A DNA stretch of 20,174 nucleotides from a bacterium (GTDB lineage Bacteria; Zixibacteria; MSB-5A5; GN15; FEB-12), in NCBI GenBank assembly GCA_030640905.1, contig DAOWIM010000042.1, forward strand, positions 1 through 20,174. Direction: 5' to 3'. The notes below the pieces were generated by a model that saw nothing but the letters and a program-made list of their open reading frames with translations, searched no databases and was not told where the DNA came from. The position numbers and the translations under genes were made by a program. Of the stretch, positions 8,180 to 14,558 are shown in pieces (position 1 is the first letter of the stretch; every line of letters starts with the position of its first letter).

Positions 8180-8308
8180 ATGACTACTGCTGGATGGATA
8201 TTTATGCTGACGGCCTGGGCGGTGATCATTAGTGTGTTGGTAATCTGCTACGTTCGAACTCTCAGTTCCGACGATGCCGACCCCGACGAAAGCACGCCCC
8301 TTACTTGA
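8180..8308 (+). CDS. MetS-like small subunit of the NSS transporter (42 aa)
   Basis: The ATG at 8180 lies 4 nt after the symporter stop and has an AGGAG site 8 nt upstream, within the last codons of the symporter. The product has one hydrophobic helix (about residues 5-25, GWIFMLTAWAVIISVLVICY). A short acidic cytoplasmic-type tail follows (SSDDADPDES). Size, topology and position match the small partner of the methionine/alanine importer MetPS of Corynebacterium, where the small subunit is needed for transport. Primary sequence of such peptides is poorly conserved, so the assignment rests on context. The same frame is open upstream inside the symporter gene, but this ATG is the one with a ribosome-binding site. 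Confidence 0.72.
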   Translation: MTTAGWIFMLTAWAVIISVLVICYVRTLSSDDADPDESTPLT

Positions 8309-8357
8309 GCAACACGATACCACACAGACTCCCTTGCTGTGAAGGAATGTTCGTTTA

Positions 8358-8897
8358 GTGCTGGAATTTGTCCGACTAAGAAAGGATCATCTCGAGATGG
8401 TTCTCGCCTGGCGAGTCATGCCGGAGATCACCAGATTCATGTTCAACGATATTGAATTTGATATCGAGAACCAGAAACAGTGGTTCAAGACGATTTCATC
8501 GGATGATTCCTGCCGACACTGGGTAATCTATGTGGATGGCCAACCGATCGGGTTAATTTACCTTGACAATATTGACATGAAATGCCACCGAAGTTCCTGG
8601 GGGTACTATATCGGCGAAGAGGACTCCCGGCATCTTGGTGGTCTCATACTTCCGTATTTCTACACTTACTGCTTCACGCAACTAAGACTCAAAAAGCTCG
8701 TCGCGGAGGTCATGGATGGTAATGACAATATCATGAAGATACATCGGCTACATGGTTATCGCACGGTTGGGACATACAAGAACCACATTTACAAAAATGA
8801 CCGGTATCATGATGTTCATGTCTTTGAGCTGCACGCTGATGATTGGAATGCTCTCCATAAGGACCCCAAGAAGCACGTCGCAAAATTCGAAGACTGA
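8358..8897 (+). CDS. GNAT-family N-acetyltransferase, PseH/RimJ-like
   Basis: This 179-aa protein starts at a GTG (8358), the first possible start after an in-frame stop, with AAGGAA about 10 nt upstream. It has the layout of the Acetyltransf_3 group. There is an N-terminal WRVMPEITRFMF segment, a central strand HWVIYVDGQPIGLIYLDNID and an acetyl-CoA-binding region DSRHLGGLILPYFYTYCF. The C-terminal helix region is DGNDNIMKIHRLHGYRTVGT, the usual N-x-xx-x-x-H-x-x-GF/Y pattern. The WR...I..F opening resembles PseH, which acetylates an amino-sugar nucleotide in pseudaminic acid synthesis, but no other such gene is present, so a protein or other amine substrate is equally possible. It lies 49 bp after the small transporter subunit and may share its transcript. 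Confidence 0.8.
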   Translation: MLEFVRLRKDHLEMVLAWRVMPEITRFMFNDIEFDIENQKQWFKTISSDDSCRHWVIYVDGQPIGLIYLDNIDMKCHRSSWGYYIGEEDSRHLGGLILPYFYTYCFTQLRLKKLVAEVMDGNDNIMKIHRLHGYRTVGTYKNHIYKNDRYHDVHVFELHADDWNALHKDPKKHVAKFED

Positions 8898-9013
8898 CAC
8901 GCTAACGTGCATTAGTTACCTGAACCGCAATTAAGTGAGTTGAGTTGAGGACGGGCGACGTAAAGCCGCCCTCTACGCGGGACGACCGCCCCTCATCGCG
9001 TAGCGGCGGCGGG

Positions 9014-9031
9014 CCCGCCGCGGCGGGTTTT
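9014..9031 (+). terminator. Probable rho-independent terminator after the GNAT gene
   Basis: CCCGC-CGCG-GCGGG (9014-9027) forms a 5-bp GC stem with a 4-nt loop and is followed by TTTT. It overlaps a second GC palindrome (GCGGCGGGCCCGCCGC, 9006-9021). It sits in the 317-bp gap between convergent genes, where a plus-strand stop signal is expected, about 115 bp after the acetyltransferase stop. The rest of the gap holds GC-rich repeat-like sequence and no credible gene. Confidence 0.5.
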
Positions 9032-9136
9032 AAGTGTGTCCGCCGTCATAGCCGTCGAAACCAACCAACCTGTGATTGCCTGAGCTATCGGCTTGCACGC
9101 CTCGGCGCATCTTCGACCGGGGCGTGGTTTCGACGC

Positions 9137-9186
9137 GGAGCCTGTCCTGAGCAAAGACGAAGGAGCCTGTCCTGAGCGAAGACGAA
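9137..9186. repeat. Tandem 25-bp dispersed-type repeat (two units)
   Basis: Two adjacent 25-bp units (9137-9161, 9162-9186) share the core GGAGCCTGTCCTGAGC and differ at one base (A versus G at unit position 17). A partial third unit (GGGTCGAAG) follows. In the plus frame the unit reads ACPEQRRR, a sequence familiar from spurious proteins translated from short dispersed repeats in environmental genomes. It lies just after the mtnN stop. Confidence 0.75.
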
Positions 9187-9214
9187 GGGTCGAAGCATGA
9201 ACATCATCGGAAGC

Positions 9215-9946
9215 TTAGGCCATCTCCCCTGCTTCCTGGCGATAGGTCATCACCTCAAGGATACTGCTGACCATCTTAAACGAATTCTCCGATGCCCGCA
9301 CAAGGAAACTGTCGAACTCGTCGGCGGCGCCGGAATCAGCTGAGTCCGATATCGACCGGATAATCACAAACGGAACATCGTTAACAAAACAGGTATAACC
9401 GACCGCAGCCCCTTCCATCTCGGTAGCCACCGCCCCGAACTCACGCTGGAGCCATTCTATCTTGCGTGGATCGGAAACAAACCGATCGCCGGAGACAATC
9501 GATCCGACCAGCAGCTTTGGTGCATTCGGTACCGACTTGTAGCTATCGTCATAGGCAAAACAAGCCAGCTTGACCAGCCGCGGATCAGCCTCAAGGGTCC
9601 GGCCGATATCGGGAAGCTCCCCGTGCCGGCGGCCAAAAGCAGTCAGGTCAAAATCGTACTGCGTCACCGTGTTGGCTACGACCATGTCACCCTGTGAAAG
9701 GTTGGGTACCAGCCCTCCGGCCAGACCTGTGAAAATGATCTGGTCGATATCAAAATGGTCGATCATAACCTGCGTTCCGATAGTAGCGTTGACCTTGCCG
9801 ATTCCCGATTGCAACAAGACAACTTCCTGCCCCTTTAGCATCCCCCGTCGGTAGGTCATGCGGGCGATTGTTTTCATTTCGATCTCGTCGAGATTTTCAC
9901 GAAAAAGCGTGATCTCTTCGGCCATAGCGCCAATCAATCCGATCAT
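9215..9946 (-). CDS. mtnN: 5'-methylthioadenosine/S-adenosylhomocysteine nucleosidase
   Basis: This 243-aa cytosolic enzyme cleaves adenine from S-adenosylhomocysteine and 5'-methylthioadenosine, supplying S-ribosylhomocysteine to LuxS. It opens MIGLIGAMAEEITL, with Glu11 matching the catalytic Glu12 of the E. coli enzyme. SGIGKVNAT (47-55), FTGLAGGL (72-79), ATEMEGAA (174-181, Glu178) and RSISDSAD (197-204, Asp201 as the purine-contacting acid) complete the active site. The start at 9946 gives the standard N-terminus and overlaps the luxS stop by 4 bp (ATGA), which indicates translational coupling. The frame extends further upstream inside luxS, but that extension has no family resemblance. 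Confidence 0.95.
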   Translation of the reverse strand: MIGLIGAMAEEITLFRENLDEIEMKTIARMTYRRGMLKGQEVVLLQSGIGKVNATIGTQVMIDHFDIDQIIFTGLAGGLVPNLSQGDMVVANTVTQYDFDLTAFGRRHGELPDIGRTLEADPRLVKLACFAYDDSYKSVPNAPKLLVGSIVSGDRFVSDPRKIEWLQREFGAVATEMEGAAVGYTCFVNDVPFVIIRSISDSADSGAADEFDSFLVRASENSFKMVSSILEVMTYRQEAGEMA

Positions 9947-10389
9947 ACCTGTTCCAATCCGACCAACACCAACCGGGCGTATTCTCGCGCCGCAAAAAGT
10001 GAATGGTCTCTGTAATTGCCGCACTCTTTCTCTGTCATACCGGGTACCTCGGAGAGTTTGGTCGTCACTACCTGCCCAAGCGATTTCACCAGAGCGGCCT
10101 TGACAACACTGGCGTCGATATCCCCCCATACTGTCATGTAAAACCCGGTCCGGCAACCCATCGGCGATATATCGATAATATCGTCCATGTGCTGCCTCAT
10201 ATATGTAGCCAACAGGTGTTCAAGCGTGTGGATCGCTCCGGTCGGCATCGTGTCACTGTTAGGCCGCAGAAATCGAAGATCAAACTTACTGATCTGATCG
10301 CCTTTGGGACCTGTCAGAACCCCGGCTTTTCTAACCTGAGGAGCCTCCATTTTCGTATGGTCAATCGAAAACGATTCTAGTATTGGCAT
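9943..10389 (-). CDS. luxS: S-ribosylhomocysteine lyase (LuxS)
   Basis: This enzyme is a metal-dependent cytosolic lyase that splits S-ribosylhomocysteine into homocysteine and DPD, the precursor of autoinducer-2. With the start at 10389 the product is 148 aa and begins MPILESFSIDHTKMEAP, the usual LuxS N-terminus. The metal motif HTLEH then falls at H54, E57, H58, the same numbers as in B. subtilis LuxS. Catalytic Cys79 is in SPMGCRTGFY, and the third ligand Cys123 is in ECGNYRDHS. GGTGG lies 4 nt before this ATG. An ATG at 10401 (152 aa) and a TTG further upstream are possible but less family-like. It is followed immediately by mtnN, and lies 81 bp after the SbcD-like gene. Confidence 0.95.
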   Translation of the reverse strand: MPILESFSIDHTKMEAPQVRKAGVLTGPKGDQISKFDLRFLRPNSDTMPTGAIHTLEHLLATYMRQHMDDIIDISPMGCRTGFYMTVWGDIDASVVKAALVKSLGQVVTTKLSEVPGMTEKECGNYRDHSLFAAREYARLVLVGLEQV

Positions 10390-10470
10390 CTTACCACCCA
10401 TCTTTACTATATCGGTGCTGTGAGTATCATTATTAACCGATTGCAAATCGACAAAACAGGCCTTAGTCGC

Positions 10471-11583
10471 CTACTCGTTAGCCAGGTACTTCATCGCTTC
10501 CTGCTTGAGCCGCTCTCGGTCGAACCCTTTCAGGTCAGTTGTCTCGAGAAACTCAATAAAACCAAGATCAAGACGCCCAATACCGGTTCGCCCGAAAGCC
10601 GGGTCGGTTGAATCTGATTTCTCTTTCTCAAAAGACAGATTGAGCGCAAATGACTTCTGCTTCAGTTCACGGATAACATCAGACGGGATAGTCTTGAGGG
10701 TTTCTTCAGAGACTCCCTCGACCTTGATCCTGACAATCTTGTCGGAACTATCCAGACTATCGATCTTATCTTTGATAATGGCCGCCAGTTGATCGCCTCT
10801 TTTTCCGGCAGCATTGATAACAGGGATATCGACCATCCGACGTGTCCGGACCTCGTGGAACCTGATATCGAACGGGTCGAGATTGACCTCCACAAACCCC
10901 TTGGGAGCGTCTCGCTCGGTCTGTGAGAGGCGTTCGGTCGAACCGGAATACAAGGCCCTTGGGCCAACTTTCGTATAATTGTGAAAATGACCGAGAGCGG
11001 TGTAATCAAATCGAGCCATATCCTCAAGCGGAATTTCCTGCTCCCCCAGATCGGCCATAGAGAACTCCGGCATCCCAGCGGCAACTCCGTGAGCCACCAG
11101 AATATTGAACCGGGCTGATTGGTCGGGCCGACATCGGGCCAGTTCCTCTTTGAGAATCGGAACGGTCAAACAGTGCGGCAGGGCATGGATCGCCATCTCC
11201 CCAATCCTGATCAGTTCGAGTTTTCCGGCACAAACCGGATACAGGTTCTCGATCCCCGCAAAGACCTCAAGGGCGGCTCCAAAATGCGGCTGCTTGGGGG
11301 CATCATGGTTGCCGGCTATTATCACCATCGGGATTCCAGCTTCCCGAGCCAATCGGTAGAGCTGCTCGGCAGCGAGAGCCATGATTCGGTTGCTGGGGCG
11401 CACGTCGTGGAAAAGATCCCCAGCGTGGATACAGATATCCGGTTTGATCTCAATAATCCGGTCAACCGCCTGCGTGAAGCCATCAACAAAATCCTCCTGC
11501 CGACAGTTCAGTCCGCGCTTGCCCATTTCATATCGACCAGACCCGGCCCCGAGGTGACTATCTGCAAGATGGCATATTCTCAT
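10471..11583 (-). CDS. SbcD/Mre11-family metallophosphoesterase (DNA repair exonuclease)
   Basis: This 370-aa protein has a complete calcineurin-like active site: D8 and H10 in HLADSHLG, D56 in HAGDLFHD, the GNHD motif (91-94), H165 in VAHG, and GHFH (198-201). The order and the opening MRICHLADSHLG are those of SbcD/Mre11, a manganese-dependent nuclease that processes DNA ends and hairpins with the SMC-like ATPase SbcC. The C-terminal third (about 260-370) is less conserved and ends in charged helices, consistent with a capping or partner-binding domain. No SbcC gene lies next to it: luxS follows after 81 bp, and a repeat-rich gap precedes it. The ATG at 11583 has only a weak ribosome-binding site. 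A non-SbcD member of the family acting alone is possible. Confidence 0.85.
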   Translation of the reverse strand: MRICHLADSHLGAGSGRYEMGKRGLNCRQEDFVDGFTQAVDRIIEIKPDICIHAGDLFHDVRPSNRIMALAAEQLYRLAREAGIPMVIIAGNHDAPKQPHFGAALEVFAGIENLYPVCAGKLELIRIGEMAIHALPHCLTVPILKEELARCRPDQSARFNILVAHGVAAGMPEFSMADLGEQEIPLEDMARFDYTALGHFHNYTKVGPRALYSGSTERLSQTERDAPKGFVEVNLDPFDIRFHEVRTRRMVDIPVINAAGKRGDQLAAIIKDKIDSLDSSDKIVRIKVEGVSEETLKTIPSDVIRELKQKSFALNLSFEKEKSDSTDPAFGRTGIGRLDLGFIEFLETTDLKGFDRERLKQEAMKYLANE

Positions 11584-11648
11584 GCCCGAATATAACGAGA
11601 CATCCGCTGCGAATCAATCGAACTGAGCCACACCGAATCAATCCCCTA

Positions 11649-11911
11649 AATAACAAATTGGGTATGGAGGTGACGGGTTTCTGATTTAGGAGGCTGTTGA
11701 ACAACGGCACAATCGTCACAGCAATGACTGAGATACTCTCAGTTGCGGCTGGTCTTGCGAAGCCATGTCTATGGATTCGTGTGACCTGCCGCCCTTGTCT
11801 AACATGTATTTAGGTGTCAGGTCGCAATTCCGCTTACACGGAATCAAGACCTAACACAACAGTGGATGAGAATAACAAATTGGGATATAAGGGGGCAAGC
11901 CCCTGATTTAG
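11649..11911. repeat. Repeat-bounded intergenic element with direct repeats and hairpins
   Basis: Two imperfect 41-bp direct repeats, 11649-11689 and 11871-11911, share AATAACAAATTGGG at one end and CTGATTTAG at the other. Between them lie two inverted repeats, ACTGAG-N5-CTCAGT (11727-11743) and a long interrupted hairpin (11814-11857). The second direct repeat overlaps the stop codon of the response regulator and carries a GGGGC/GCCCC stem. No credible gene lies inside. It looks like a small non-coding mobile or dispersed element; copies elsewhere cannot be checked here. Confidence 0.55.
11814..11857. repeat. Long interrupted inverted repeat
   Basis: The outer arm pairs about five bases, with one mismatch near the AGGTC/GACCT step of 5 bp. 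A 3x3 internal loop follows, then the 6-bp inner stem ATTCCG/CGGAAT around a 6-nt loop (CTTACA). Fifteen base pairs in all make a stable cruciform or RNA hairpin. Poor U-tracts on both sides argue against a simple terminator. Confidence 0.65.
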
Positions 11912-13338
11912 TAGAGACCGTAGCGGGAGATTCGGTCGCGTAGAGTATTGCGGGAAATTCCGAGAGTCTCGGAGGTTTTGACCTGGTTGCCATCGAAGTG
12001 CTTCAGGCAGGAGGATATCACGGCCCTTTCAAAAGCAGATTCCAGGAAGTGGTAAATCTGTCCGGGCGAATTGGCTATCAGTTTGGGCATGACCGGCTCG
12101 ACTATCTTACCGAAAGTTTCGGTATAGTCATCCTTGAGCGTATCCAGATCGAGTTCAACATTTTCGCCGCCTTCGGCGAAAATCGGGAGGTCCTCAGGGA
12201 GAATCGAATCACCTTTCGACATGACCAAACCGGTGTGGATATTGTTTTCCAGCTCTCGGACATTGCCCGGCCAGTGATACTTCATCAACTGAGCCATTGC
12301 TTTCTTGGAAAGGTCCTTCGGCGGCTGTCCCAACTGACCGGAGATCTTCTTGACGAAATATTCCACGAGCAATGGAATATCGCTGCGGCGTTCTCTCAAT
12401 GGCGGGATGAAAATCGAAAAGACTTTCAGACGATAGAACAGGTCTACCCGGAAGGCTCCCTCTTTCATTGATTGCACCAGCGACTTGTTGGTCGCAGCGA
12501 TCATCCTCACATCGACATCGATTGAATCATTACCGCCGACCCGTTCAAAACATTTCTCCTGCAAAACTCGCAGCAGTTTCGACTGGGTGAGCATCGACAT
12601 GTCCGCAATCTCGTCAAGGAACAGAGTTCCATTGTCAGCCTGCTCAAATTTGCCGATCCGCTTGAAGTACGCTCCGGTGAAGGCGCCCTTTTCGTGGCCA
12701 AACATCTCCGATTCCAGCAGCGTCTCATGAAGAGCTGCACAATTTGCGGAGAGGAACTTACCGTTGCGACGTTTGGAATTGCGATGGATGGCTCTGGCTA
12801 CCAACTCCTTGCCGGTACCCGATTCACCAAAGATCAAGACGGTAGCGTCGGTCTTGGCTACTTGGCCAATCAACTTGGCAATCTCGACGATCTCCGGCGA
12901 CTTGCCGATGATCTCGTCAATACCGTGGTGTTCGGTAGCATCAGTCACCGGAGCCGCGGGTACCACGGCATGACGCGAGAAACCACAGGCCTTGTTAACC
13001 GAGTCAATCAGCTTATCTATTTCAAAAGGTTTGGTAAGGTATTCAAAGGCACCTTCGCGCATAGCCTCAATGGCGTTTTCGGTAGACACGAATCCGGAAA
13101 TTACAATAACGGGAAGGCTGCTCTTAAGTTCTTTGATCTGCTTGAGAACGTCCAGACCAGAGAGAGTCGGAAGATTGACATCGAGCATCACCAAGTCAAG
13201 ATCGTCACGGTCGGTGACGTAATTGGAGACCTCGGTGCCATCTTCAAGAAAGTCGAATTTAAATTTTTCTGAATCAAACAAATCTGCCAGCGATCTGGAC
13301 AGGTCTGTATCATCGTCAACCAATAATATGTTTTTCAT
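11908..13338 (-). CDS. NtrC-family sigma-54-dependent response regulator
   Basis: This 476-aa three-domain activator has a receiver domain (1-118) with the acidic pocket D8/D9, phospho-acceptor D53 in MLDVNLP, S81 and K104. The AAA+ sigma-54-interaction domain (about 143-372) has Walker A GESGTGKE (171-178), the sigma-54-contacting GAFTGA loop (218-223), Walker B GTLFLDEI (237-244) and HWPGNVREL (355-363). A Fis-type helix-turn-helix lies at 446-473 (DGNQVKTSETLGISRNTLRDRI). When phosphorylated, such proteins bind upstream enhancers and remodel sigma-54 RNA polymerase. No histidine kinase is adjacent, so the partner is unknown. Two -24/-12 promoters occur 4.6 and 6 kb upstream in this window, making it a candidate regulator of surface-polymer genes. 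It stands alone between a 371-bp leader region and a repeat element. Confidence 0.95.
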   Translation of the reverse strand: MKNILLVDDDTDLSRSLADLFDSEKFKFDFLEDGTEVSNYVTDRDDLDLVMLDVNLPTLSGLDVLKQIKELKSSLPVIVISGFVSTENAIEAMREGAFEYLTKPFEIDKLIDSVNKACGFSRHAVVPAAPVTDATEHHGIDEIIGKSPEIVEIAKLIGQVAKTDATVLIFGESGTGKELVARAIHRNSKRRNGKFLSANCAALHETLLESEMFGHEKGAFTGAYFKRIGKFEQADNGTLFLDEIADMSMLTQSKLLRVLQEKCFERVGGNDSIDVDVRMIAATNKSLVQSMKEGAFRVDLFYRLKVFSIFIPPLRERRSDIPLLVEYFVKKISGQLGQPPKDLSKKAMAQLMKYHWPGNVRELENNIHTGLVMSKGDSILPEDLPIFAEGGENVELDLDTLKDDYTETFGKIVEPVMPKLIANSPGQIYHFLESAFERAVISSCLKHFDGNQVKTSETLGISRNTLRDRISRYGLY

Positions 13339-13501
13339 ACCCTAATACGTCCTCGGCGGTATGATTGAGTTATCGGCTAAAAAGAAAATATGTGAAGAGG
13401 AATCTGTATCCTTGAACAAATTTAAGAGAGATTTCTTGATATTTTCATAGGGGGAATCGACAATTCATATCTTGAGAAACTGTCGAGTACATTGTATACC
13501 T

Positions 13502-13553
13502 GATTCATTCGGAACGAATCCTCTATAGAGGAAAACGTCATTGGTTACCCAAT
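13502..13553. promoter_or_regulatory. Cluster of three palindromes upstream of the response regulator
   Basis: Within 52 bp lie GATTCATTCGGAACGAATC (13502-13520, 8 of 9 positions symmetric), CTCTATAGAG (13521-13530, perfect) and ATTGG-TTAC-CCAAT (13540-13553, perfect arms). They sit about 165-215 bp before the regulator's ATG, in a 371-bp region otherwise free of genes. They could be operators or enhancer sites; no known consensus is recognised. Confidence 0.35.
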
Positions 13554-13649
13554 AAGATCGTAGTATCCCCCTAACTATAAATCTTCTGCATAGAAATGAT
13601 CATTCAATGACACAAATGGATGAGTCATGGTTCAGATCGAAACATGAAT

Positions 13650-13684
13650 GAAACAACAAAACAGACCCTCGGAGGCCTTCGGGG
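13650..13684 (-). terminator. Probable rho-independent terminator of the PEGA/FnIII/membrane operon
   Basis: On the minus strand CCCCG, an 8-nt loop, and CGAGGG (one bulged A; 13684-13666) are followed by TCTGTTTTGTTGTTT. It begins about 25 bp after the stop of the six-helix membrane protein gene, where the operon would end. Confidence 0.5.
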
Positions 13685-13709
13685 AAAGATACTCTTGATA
13701 TGTAAGAAG

Positions 13710-14555
13710 TTACATTTCTTCGTCGATTAGGAGTCCGACCGCTGAACCCATCCAGAAGAAATTGATAAAGAAGTCTGCCCCGATACCAATCACAAGCAAC
13801 CAGTAAACCAGGTCCGGCTTAAACTTATCCACCAATACGTCAGCCCGCCCAACAGCAGCAGAGATCAGCACCGGCACCACCAGGATTATCGCTGATAGAA
13901 CGAAGATCGCCACCGGACGCCTTCGCCAGACTCTCACTGATCGACCGATAGCCTGCAATATGTTATCACCAAAAACGGCAATCGAAGGCACGACCAGGAA
14001 GCAGAAGCTGAGAACTACACAGTATATCAGTGGCAACAAACCAAGTTCAAAAGCCAGTTCCCGGCGAGGAGACCCGGCAATCAGTGGCGCAAACAAATCA
14101 GGGAGCACTGCATTAACCAGTAGAAGAACTCCATTGAGCAACAGCCACCCAAAGACAAATTGCAGCCACCGCCTCAGAGTAACCGACAGCAGCAACCGGT
14201 CGGTTGTAGCCGGGCGTCGATACGAATTCGCAAAAAGAACCGCCACCAGCCCGAGAACCGTCCCCTCAACAATCATCCCAACAAAGAATCTGGCCCAACC
14301 GAAGTAATAGGGCAGCAGAAGTACATGGGATGGATAATGAGTAAACGGGACTGCTCTGTCATTATTGACCAGCGTTACCCACCCGTTCATCATCCCGGCA
14401 AAGAGCGGTGAAGAAAAATCATAGTGGGCATAGAGAACCAACCATTGGAGGAGGAAATATGCCAGCAGTATCAGCCAGATTGTCCCCCGCCCCATCTGTT
14501 TGAAGGTGTCAACGATAAGTGCGATAAGTCTGTTTACATCGGCTATGATAGGCAC
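13710..14555 (-). CDS. Six-helix integral membrane protein of unknown function
   Basis: The product is 281 aa, with an N-terminal amphipathic stretch and about six hydrophobic segments (roughly 25-44, 86-110, 131-151, 170-195, 217-238 and 250-278). Basic RRPATTDR and RVWRRRP loops are probably cytoplasmic. No catalytic motif is seen. The FGDNILQAIGRSVRVWRRRP segment between helices resembles generic multi-helix proteins such as the DUF4013 or glycerophosphodiester-phosphodiesterase membrane-domain type, but I cannot place it in a family. The start is 3 nt after the stop of the FnIII lipoprotein gene and is followed by a terminator, so it is the last gene of a three-gene operon. A role linked to the surface lipoprotein is inferred only from position. 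Confidence 0.75.
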   Translation of the reverse strand: MPIIADVNRLIALIVDTFKQMGRGTIWLILLAYFLLQWLVLYAHYDFSSPLFAGMMNGWVTLVNNDRAVPFTHYPSHVLLLPYYFGWARFFVGMIVEGTVLGLVAVLFANSYRRPATTDRLLLSVTLRRWLQFVFGWLLLNGVLLLVNAVLPDLFAPLIAGSPRRELAFELGLLPLIYCVVLSFCFLVVPSIAVFGDNILQAIGRSVRVWRRRPVAIFVLSAIILVVPVLISAAVGRADVLVDKFKPDLVYWLLVIGIGADFFINFFWMGSAVGLLIDEEM

Positions 14556-14558
14556 ATC

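Noticed and set aside
8347..8358. Four-codon ORF (ATG TTC GTT TAG) just before the GNAT start
   Set aside because: Could act as a leader peptide, but such mini-ORFs arise easily by chance and nothing else supports it.
8945..9175. Plus-strand ORF of 76 codons
   Set aside because: It is GC-rich repeat sequence translated through the ACPEQRRR-type repeat, with low-complexity Arg/Gly composition and no family resemblance.
9947..10156. Longer mtnN start inside luxS
   Set aside because: The added residues do not resemble the family and the standard MTAN N-terminus begins exactly at the ATGA overlap with luxS.
10390..10446. TTG or upstream ATG start for luxS
   Set aside because: The start at 10389 restores the family N-terminus MP-LxSF..DH and puts HTLEH at residues 54-58; the extension has no strong ribosome-binding site.
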